NCBI GenBank assembly: GCA_025603075.1
Contig: MU626272.1
Coordinates: 62,001-126,000, forward strand
DNA: 64,000 bases
Origin: Neoconidiobolus thromboides FSU 785
Lineage: Eukaryota; Entomophthoromycota; Entomophthoromycetes; Entomophthorales; Neoconidiobolaceae
Direction: 5' to 3'
Under the pieces are notes generated by a model. The model saw nothing but the letters and a program-made list of their open reading frames with translations. It was not told the DNA's origin and searched no databases. The first letter of the stretch is position 1. Each line of letters opens with the position of its first letter. Positions 57,604-64,000 of this stretch are shown one piece after another. Position numbers and translations under genes: made by a program.

Positions 57604-58836
57604 CTCGATTAATAAAATAATTTTGTTTAATATTAACAAGTTCTTGAGAAAGTGATATACTACCTCTAGATCTTCTTAATCTTGAATTATTTAAATTATT
57701 ACTTTTACTATCTTGTAAACTTAATCTACCAATTTTAGGTGATATTAGACAATCATCAAATAATGTTGGATTAATATAAATTTGTTGAATATCATTTTCA
57801 TCATTTTCATTGTCATCTTCATTAGCTTTTTCTTGCAAACTATCAATTGAATAATAACTTTCTTTAGAATTTAATTTAATTGTTTTACTACTTGAGTTAC
57901 TTGATGAATCTTCTTCTTTATTTGATGGATAATTGTCTTGCATTAATTTATTCTTTTGATTTTGATTTGTATTGCTATCAATTGTATTAACCATTCTCAT
58001 TGTATTAAATTTCCTTGTTAGTCTATGTATCTTTTTATTTAATACTTGACTATCTCGAATTGCTTCTTGAGTTCTTTCTTCTTTCTCTACTAATTGATTT
58101 GATAATTCATGTATCATTAATTGGTAATTATTGATTCTATTCAATGCGGTATTTTTTTCTCCTTCAATTCGTTGAATTATTAGTTGATTTTTGACTTCTA
58201 CTGAATGAGCAATTGAATGAATACCTCTAATTACTTTCCAAAATCGGAAGATAATTAATGTTGGAGCAGCAATTTGGCCAATTGAATGATGGTATAAATG
58301 TAAATAAACTTCAAATGGTAAGGAAAATAAGATGACTAAAGCATCTAACAAATTTAAGATATTTTTTAAAAATGCAGTACCTAAATAAAATAAAATAAAA
58401 ACATATTAGCCTACTTGTCATTAAATTCAAATAAATAATTGTATTTACCTAATAGTACTATTTTTAGTATTATTTCCAATACAAATAATGCTAAGATAAA
58501 ACAACTACCAATAAATAAAGCTTGATGTGCTATTTTTAACCCTTTACCGCTTTTTAAATAACCTTCTAAATGATGTAATTCTGTAATTTAAAAAAATTAG
58601 TCCTGATTCATTATATTATGTGTAGACTAATCTCTCTTACCTAAAACTTGTTGAACCATTAAAATCACCAAATCAAATAAAATCAAGACAATAATAATAT
58701 AATGAAATAAATCACATTCAATAGCATCTAACAATTTCATTCGAAATGTTTTTTGTTGAACAATTTCCAAGGCTACCGCTTCACTACTTCTAAATGTACC
58801 TTTACTATCTGAGAACTTAAGTCCTTTTTCCTCCAT
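56744..58836 (-). CDS. HVCN1: Voltage-gated proton channel Hv1 with long Asn-rich tail
   Basis: Three exons (58836-58641, 58580-58449, 58380-56744) encode 654 aa. S1: LFHYIIIVLILFDLVILMVQ, with Asp55 at the position of the Hv1 selectivity Asp. S2: FIGSCFILALFVLEIILKIV, with E-x3-K. S3: LNLLDALVILFSLPFEVYL, with the conserved Asp. S4: APTLIIFRFWKVIRGIHSIA, i.e. RxWKxxR, the Hv1 signature form. A coiled coil follows directly (VEVKNQLIIQRIEGEKNTAL, LIHELSNQLVEKEERTQEAI region), as in dimeric Hv1. The remaining ~400 residues are Asn/Ser-rich and probably disordered, unusual for this family. It should pass protons outward on depolarisation across the plasma membrane. Confidence 0.87.
57568..57602 (-). 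repeat. Poly-Asn codon tract in Hv1 tail
   Basis: About twelve AAT codons in a row within the coding sequence (read on the minus strand), with several shorter Asn runs nearby. Confidence 0.85.
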
Positions 58837-59371
58837 TTAGATAATAGAGATTATGAATATAAATGTTGTTAATTAGTATTGTTATTAGTTGAATTAATAA
58901 TAGGTTGAAAGATTCAATGAATCAACTAAACTATTTTTGGCAGTAATTGAAAACTTTGAATATACTCATCATGCCCCTTTTTGCTATTATTGTTTTATTT
59001 TTGAGTAAAGATTATCGAATTTCAAGGATTAATTGAGTGTTTAAAAGTTCAATGTTTTAAAACTTCAATTGTTGATAAATTGGAAATGATTGGACAATCC
59101 AATCGTTTGCGTTAATAAAAAAAGTAGTAACAAACGCTAAAAATAAGTTTTATAGTAGTATTAAGAACAAATTTAAGTTTCTTAAGATTTTAAAATAATA
59201 GTGTTAAGTATACTTTAATTTCAAGATTATATTGAGTTTGATTAAAAAAGTGGCTTATTTAATAGTGTACTTTTTATGTAGCATTTAAATCACTCAAATT
59301 ACGATTATCTTTTTGTATCAACTTGCTAAAAAAAAATTGATAAAATTTTAATTACTTTAATTAATAATAAC
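58837..59371. other. Intergenic, no feature recognised
   Basis: Presumed promoter of the Hv1 gene. Confidence 0.45.
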
Positions 59372-59478
59372 ATATGGGGATGTATTTTTGTATTTAAGAA
59401 CTTTACTAACAAATTTTCCGCTTAAATAGTACTTAAAAAATGGAAGAAATAATGAAGTCAAAAAAAACACTCCCATAT
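59372..59478 (+). mobile_element. MITE-like TIR element, copy 16
   Basis: Starts ATATGGGGATGT and ends ACACTCCCATAT. Confidence 0.76.
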
Positions 59479-59642
59479 GCTATATATAATTAACCAAAAG
59501 TTCTAAAAGTTATTTATTAGAAGATTAATAAAGCACTAAAAAATGTAGTTACTTTCAATTTGATTATTAGCTTTATCTTTCTATTCTAAAATTTAAAGCA
59601 ATTTTAAGTTTCTTTAATAATTAATAAAAGCTGCTTTTTAAA

Positions 59643-59750
59643 CATATGGAGGTCTTTTTTTTTTATTTCATTATTTTTTGCGCTTTTCAAGTGCTATTTG
59701 AGTAGAATAATTGCTAGTAAAATTCTTAAACAAAAAACACATTCCCATGT
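59643..59750 (-). mobile_element. MITE-like TIR element, copy 17
   Basis: Starts ATATGGAGGTCT and ends ACACATTCCCATGT. Confidence 0.72.
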
Positions 59751-59788
59751 ACTAAACAATTTTAAAAATACAATAAAAAAAAAAGATT

Positions 59789-59870
59789 TATATGAGGATG
59801 TATTTTCATATTTAAGAATTTTACTAACAAATTTTCTGCTCAAATAGTGCTTAAAAGATGTAAAGATATG
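59789..59870 (+). mobile_element. MITE-like TIR element, copy 18 (truncated)
   Basis: The left end ATATGAGGATGT and core TGCTCAAATAGTGCTTAAAA are present. The right end is missing where the TGTGAAAT element begins. Confidence 0.68.
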
Positions 59871-60186
59871 AAATCTGGTACTCAGTGTTTGGAGTCAAAA
59901 ACAGCTATTGTTGGGTTGACTACACTATAAGTCGAAAGGTCTTACTTTATGTGACTAAGATAGACTTGGATTATGAGGAATACCATGTAATAGGTTACAA
60001 GCTATATAAGACAAATAGAATAGACAATACTAATGTAAATCTACGTAAAATACTACTAAGAAAACTTAGTGACTTTATCAAATGTTCGAGATATCAGGGA
60101 ATAATTCAGTTAAAAAGCCTTGAGCTACTATGTTCCAAAATCTCTTTTATACTCTGACAAGTACAATATCAAAACGAGAAGATAAT
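59871..60186 (+). mobile_element. TGTGAAAT element, copy B1 (truncated)
   Basis: Begins GAAATCTGGTACTCAGTG and runs to AAAACGAGAAGATAAT. It carries an open frame (LLYVTKIDLDYEEYHVIGYK, LYKTNRIDNTNVNLRKILLR and onward). About 250 bp of it is nearly identical, inverted, in B2 at 60219-60680. It ends abruptly at a MITE-like terminus. Confidence 0.7.
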
Positions 60187-60217
60187 ATGGGGATGTTTTT
60201 TTTTGATTTTATTACCT
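60185..60217 (-). mobile_element. Fragment of a MITE-like TIR element, copy 19
   Basis: Only the end ATATGGGGATGTTTTTTT and about 15 bp more remain, wedged between B1 and B2. Confidence 0.62.
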
Positions 60218-60218
60218 T

Positions 60219-60680
60219 TGTGAAATATCGCTTTACCAGTCCCATGGTTAATTATAGCATAACAATCGCCTAAGCTGTTGTGTTCTCGAGTTCAGAGAAA
60301 ATCAATCCCACGTTCTTAGTTTGATTTGCTATAAGAATTTCTAGCTCTATCCCAAAGAATATTATCTTCTCATTTTGATATTTATACTTTTCAGAGTATA
60401 AAACAGATTTTAGAGTATAGTAGTTCAAGGCTTTTTAACTGAATTATTCCCTGATATCTCGAACATTTGATAAAGTCACTAAGTTTTCTTAGTAGTATTT
60501 TACGTAGATTTACATTAGTATTGTCTATTCTATTTGTCTTATATAGCTTGTAACCTATTACATGGTATTCCTCATAATCCAAGTCTATCTTAGTCACATA
60601 AACTAAGACCCTTTGACTTACAATTAGCTAATCAAGCAAAAAGTGCTTTTGACTCCAACCACTGAGTATCAGTTTTCACA
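60219..60680 (-). mobile_element. TGTGAAAT element, copy B2 (full length, inverted)
   Basis: Starts TGTGAAATATCGCTTTACC and ends AGTATCAGTTTTCACA, so short inverted ends TGTGAAA bound it. The same open frame as B1 lies on the minus strand. Confidence 0.72.
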
Positions 60681-60763
60681 AACTATTAGACACTAACTTT
60701 CATATCTATTTAAAAAAAGATTACTTCATATATCTAAATGATCTAATTTTTTATTTTAAAATT

Positions 60764-60870
60764 ATATGGGGGTGTTTTTTTCAACTTCATTACTTTTTCT
60801 ATCTTTTAAGCACTATTTGAGCAGAAATTTTGTTAGTAAAGTTCTTGAACACAAAAATATATCCCCATAT
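60764..60870 (-). mobile_element. MITE-like TIR element, copy 20
   Basis: Starts ATATGGGGGTGT and ends ATATCCCCATAT. Confidence 0.76.
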
Positions 60871-61405
60871 TTTTGGTTTTTGAGTATTTTTAATTTGATT
60901 ATATTTAAGCAATAAACTTCATTAAAAAAACGTTAATATTGAAATTTTGAAGTAAATTTAAAATTCTATATAACTGGCTAATTCCTATTTCCTTTCAAAA
61001 TTAGATTAGATTTGTAAAAATTAAAATTAAATTCAAAATCTTAGATTTTTATTAAATTGTATACTTTTTTATAACAGGTATAATTTAGTAAAAACAACAT
61101 CCAAATAAGTTAAAAATAAAATAGTATATTTTTTGTTTTGAAATTATATTTTTATCTGCAACAACAAAAAGTTCATATAAGGTTTAAAAATTGAAAACTT
61201 GAAAGAATCATTCAAAATTTAAAAACTAATTGTAATATCTACTGGTGTAATTTTAGGCGTTTCTATTGACCAATTTGTTTTTCAATAAAAAATATTTATC
61301 AGAATAGTCACATCGCTGCTACTTTAGACCCTCCTTTTTAATAAATAAAAGCTTCTTTTAACTTTTCATTTTTTTATAGTTTCATTTACCTTTAAAACGG
61401 ATAGC
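60871..61405. other. Intergenic, no feature recognised
   Basis: AT-rich DNA leading into the F-box/LRR pseudogene; could be its old promoter. Confidence 0.45.
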
Positions 61406-61538
61406 ATGTTCAAATTAGAGAACCTTAGAAGAAGTATAATCAAAGACATATTATATCACCTACCAGATAAATATAAAATCAACTTACTTTTGTGTTATAA
61501 AAAATGAAACAAATTAATATTGTCAATACTATAGGAAT

Positions 61539-61645
61539 ACATGGGGGTATATTTTTATGTTTAAGAACTTTACTAACAATTTTTCCACTCAAATAGGGCT
61601 TAAAAGATGGAAGAAATAATGAAGCCAAAAAGAACACCCCCGTAT
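61539..61645 (+). mobile_element. MITE-like TIR element, copy 21, inside the F-box/LRR pseudogene
   Basis: Starts ACATGGGGGTAT and ends ACACCCCCGTAT; core CACTCAAATAGGGCTTAAAA. Confidence 0.76.
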
Positions 61646-61889
61646 GATATCAAATCGCCCTCGCAACTACGATAAAGATGTGGTTGAATCCCATAAAAAA
61701 CATGGATATTATATCAAGAGACTAAATCTTAAAATGTGTGCAAATTTACTGGCTGATATTTCTTTACACCCAAATAGTATTGAATTATACATGCACTTGA
61801 ACAACTATTTAAACAATAAACATAACTTAAAAAATGCTCCATTGGTTGATGTTTGTTATGTTGATGATATTAGTAATATTCAATTGAAG

Positions 61890-62353
61890 TGTGAAATATC
61901 GCTTTGTCAGTCCCATGGTTAATTATAACATAACAATCGCCTAAGCTGTTGTGTTCTCGAGCTCAGAGGAAATCAATCCCATGTTCTTATTTTGATTTGT
62001 TATGAGAATTTCTAGCTCCGTCCAAAAGAATATTATCTTCTCATTTTGATATTTATACTTTTCAGAGTATAAAAGAGTTTACAGAGTATAATAGTTCAAG
62101 GCTTTTTAACTGAATTATTCCCTAATATCTCGAACATTTAATAAAGCCACTAAGTTTTCTTAATAGTATTTTACATAGATTTTACATTAGTATTGTCTAT
62201 TCTATTTGTCTTATATAGCTTGTAACCTATTACATGGTATTCCTCATAATCCAAGTCTATCTTAGTCACATAAAGTAAGACCTTTCGACTTATAGTGTAG
62301 TCAACCCAACAATAGCTGTTCTTGACTCCAAACCCTGAGTACCAGATTTCACA
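61890..62353 (-). mobile_element. TGTGAAAT element, copy B3, with GAAG target duplication
   Basis: Starts TGTGAAATATCGCTTTGTC and ends GTACCAGATTTCACA. Flanked on both sides by GAAG (61886-61889 and 62354-62357), which fits a 4-bp target duplication. On the minus strand it has the partial frame NSYCWVDYTISRKVLLYVTK. Confidence 0.78.
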
Positions 62354-62821
62354 GAAGAGTACATAATTGTAAATAGGATTTATTTCAAAGAAGTATTCCA
62401 AAAGTTAAAGTTTTTAGAAATTTATTCTATTGACGGATATTTCAAAAGATCGGTTCTACTAGTTCTACTAGTTTTACTCTCAGCTATAAGCACTTTGATA
62501 TTTAATATCTATGGCAGTGAAATACCGTGTTTTGAAATTCTTTAAATAGATTGGATAATCTGAGGATACTTGAGTTGTGTGATATCGCTTTTAACTTAGA
62601 GCAACTTGCTTATTTATTACATAAACAGTCCTCTCAGTTGAAAAAGTTCAATATTGAGTTTTTAAATAATGAAGGTTGAAATGAAATATGTATAAATTCC
62701 AATAATTATCTAAAACTTAGTACATTCTATTATGACTATTTTGATAAAATAAAGCTTAATAGAGTATCAAATTTAAAGAAGTTATTACTATATGAGGCCG
62801 ATTTACCAGAAATACAAATAG

Positions 62822-62935
62822 ATTGGGGATGTATTTTTTTATCTAATAATTTTACCAACAACTTTTCCATTTAAATAGTGCTTAAAAAATGAAAAAAATG
62901 ATGAAACTAAAAAAACATCCCCAGATATTATGTTT
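62822..62935 (+). mobile_element. MITE-like TIR element, copy 22, inside the F-box/LRR pseudogene
   Basis: Starts TTGGGGATGTATTTTTTT and ends AAAAAACATCCCCAGAT; GAT lies on both sides of the TGGGGATG...CATCCCCA unit. Confidence 0.76.
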
Positions 62936-63400
62936 CCAAATTGAATTATTTGAGTTTATGCTATTGTGTTGACTTCTCATCAAAACATTTTTACTCAATA
63001 TTTAATATGTCAACAATTACGCATATAAAGTTATCTATATGTCCTAGTTTAATATTTTTAGTTAAAGATATTTATCCAAAAAAGTACAACAATTTAATAG
63101 CATTGAAAATCTAATATTCTATCTTGGGAGTCAATTTTTTAAATTCTTTATATACTTTAGCTCCCAATTTACATAATCCCAAGATATAAAACTGTGATTT
63201 TGTTAATGATTTAACACTTTCAATTAAACAAAAGAAATAAATATTAGGCCACAATTTGACTATTGCTGAGTTTGATGATAAGGCTAATGTTAATTCGAAT
63301 GTTTCCATTAAATATGCGTTAGCCCATTTTAGAAAATATCAAACTATTTAAGATGTCCAATTTGGATAGTAGTTTAGCAAAATATATTAACAAGTATGGC

Positions 63401-64000
63401 TCAATTTTTAGTAAATTAGTAAAGTGGTGACTTTATTATAGTTAGTACAAAATCTCTTACTATAAAAAGGGCCGTTTATATTCTTTTATTAATTATCTCC
63501 TTGATAACTTTTAATATCCTACTTTGAAATACCTTCTTTTCTTTTCTAAGGCCCATTTACTTTTTGACTTCATCCCTTCCTGATCCTCCATAACCATTTT
63601 TAACTGAATCAAAGCTCAAAGCTTTTTAGTTTCATAGTTGTAAAAGGTGCTATTTTATTTAATTACATACTTGTTTTATTGATTCCAACTTTACAAATAT
63701 AGCTATTATCTATTCCTATTAAAGAGCAATTACTAAATAAATAATCCTAAAACTCTAATATTGTTACTAAAAGATAGAGTAAAAGTATCCTTTTTTTGTA
63801 AGTTTATAAGTAAACATACGTATATTTAGTTACGTTGATATAGGCTATTTATGAGGCAGTATTATATTTTATAAAGTACTCACTATTTTTATAAAAGCTA
63901 TTACCTGAAATATATATTAGAAACCTGAAACTATATCAATAATAAAAAACATTTAGAATAAATTAGATATTTATTATATAATAAATTAAATAAAGAGAAC
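63401..64000. other. Right end of the window, no feature recognised
   Basis: One short minus-strand frame (MVMEDQEGMKSKSKWALEKK, ATG near 63596) stands out by composition but has no supporting exon. Confidence 0.4.

Larger units (their letters stand above)
61406..63400 (+). pseudogene. F-box/LRR pseudogene broken by three inserted repeats
   Basis: ATG at 61406 opens MFKLENLRRSIIKDILYHLP then DKYKINLLLCYKK, an F-box-like start, and soon hits stops. After a MITE (61539-61645) it resumes HKKHGYYIKRLNLKMCANLL and ELYMHLNNYLNNKHNLKN. A TGTGAAAT element (61890-62353) interrupts. It resumes RIYFKEVFQKLKFLEIYSID, LDNLRILELCDIAFNLEQLA and KLNRVSNLKKLLLYEADLPE. A second MITE (62822-62935) interrupts. 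Then come KLNYLSLCYCVDFSSKHFYS and MSTITHIKLSICPSLIFLVK. The LRR phrases (LxxLxxLxL) and the parallel with 40.7-41.4 kb identify it as a dead F-box/LRR gene with several stops and frameshifts. Confidence 0.75.

Noticed and set aside
59885-60157. 90-aa frame as an independent gene
   Set aside because: Same frame occurs in B2 and B3; it belongs to the TGTGAAAT repeat, whose copies are truncated or broken.
63111-63308. 65-aa minus-strand frame
   Set aside because: Antisense to the tail of the F-box/LRR pseudogene, with no family features.
1-64000. tRNA, rRNA or CRISPR array
   Set aside because: No cloverleaf with A/B boxes, no rRNA-like conserved stretch and no regular spacer-repeat array was seen; the dispersed repeats are irregularly spaced TIR elements.
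1-64000. A bacterial or organelle origin of the window
   Set aside because: Abundant spliceosomal introns, a zinc-cluster regulator, HP1, CDK9 and PEX16 show nuclear fungal DNA.

Overview
The window looks like nuclear DNA of an AT-rich (clearly above 70% A+T) fungus. Genes are split by many short GT-AG introns, mostly 40-60 nt. Several products belong to fungal families (Zn2Cys6 regulator, Aim32, Ett1, Rix1). Others are usually lost in Dikarya yeasts but kept in early-diverging fungi (ZNFX1, CCDC6, Hv1, molybdenum-cofactor synthesis). A zygomycete-grade lineage such as Entomophthoromycotina fits, but this is inference; no rRNA or marker gene fixes the species. All gene models below were spliced by eye.

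Layout. 1-2033 (-): MOCS1, both MoaA and MoaC halves, running off the left edge. 2552-3310 (+): HP1-like chromodomain protein. 4027-5534 (-): M28 carboxypeptidase Q-like enzyme. 5.5-8.1 kb: repeat-rich, almost gene-free. 8155-9107 (+): voltage-sensor-only protein. 9711-12013 (+): large acidic disordered protein. 13186-15037 (+): multicopper oxidase. 15486-16403 (+): bacterial-type CMP kinase. 16450-17222 (-): Aim32-type [2Fe-2S] protein. 18317-19045 (+): second voltage-sensor-only protein. 19201-19934 (+): second HP1-like protein. 20062-20662 (-): mitochondrial bL19. 20908-22694 (+): WRAP73. 22907-25294 (-): zinc-cluster regulator. 26490-28076 (+): CCDC6-like coiled coil. 28562-30365 (+): CDK9. 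30602-32124 (-): aspartokinase. 33825-34769 (-): TspO-related membrane protein. 35239-36961 (-): second carboxypeptidase Q-like enzyme. 38234-39751 (-): Ett1-like. 42584-43621 (+): FN2-like/SH3 membrane protein. 43823-45172 (-): PEX16. 46755-52354 (+): ZNFX1-like pseudohelicase. 52458-53231 (-): F-box/LRR. 53382-56432 (+): Rix1/PELP1-like. 56744-58836 (-): Hv1 proton channel. 58.8-64 kb: repeats and a wrecked F-box/LRR gene.

The genes do not form a pathway cluster; this is ordinary eukaryotic housekeeping content with some lineage-specific paralogue pairs (two HP1-like, two carboxypeptidase Q-like, three voltage-sensor proteins, several F-box/LRR). What stands out is the repeat layer. About 22 copies of one ~105 bp terminal-inverted-repeat element lie in intergenic DNA. 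A second element of ~465 bp has TGTGAAAT ends, and there is one ~530 bp foldback. Three of these insertions sit inside a single F-box/LRR pseudogene at 61.4-63.4 kb, which records their mobility. No transposase, tRNA, rRNA or CRISPR array was seen.
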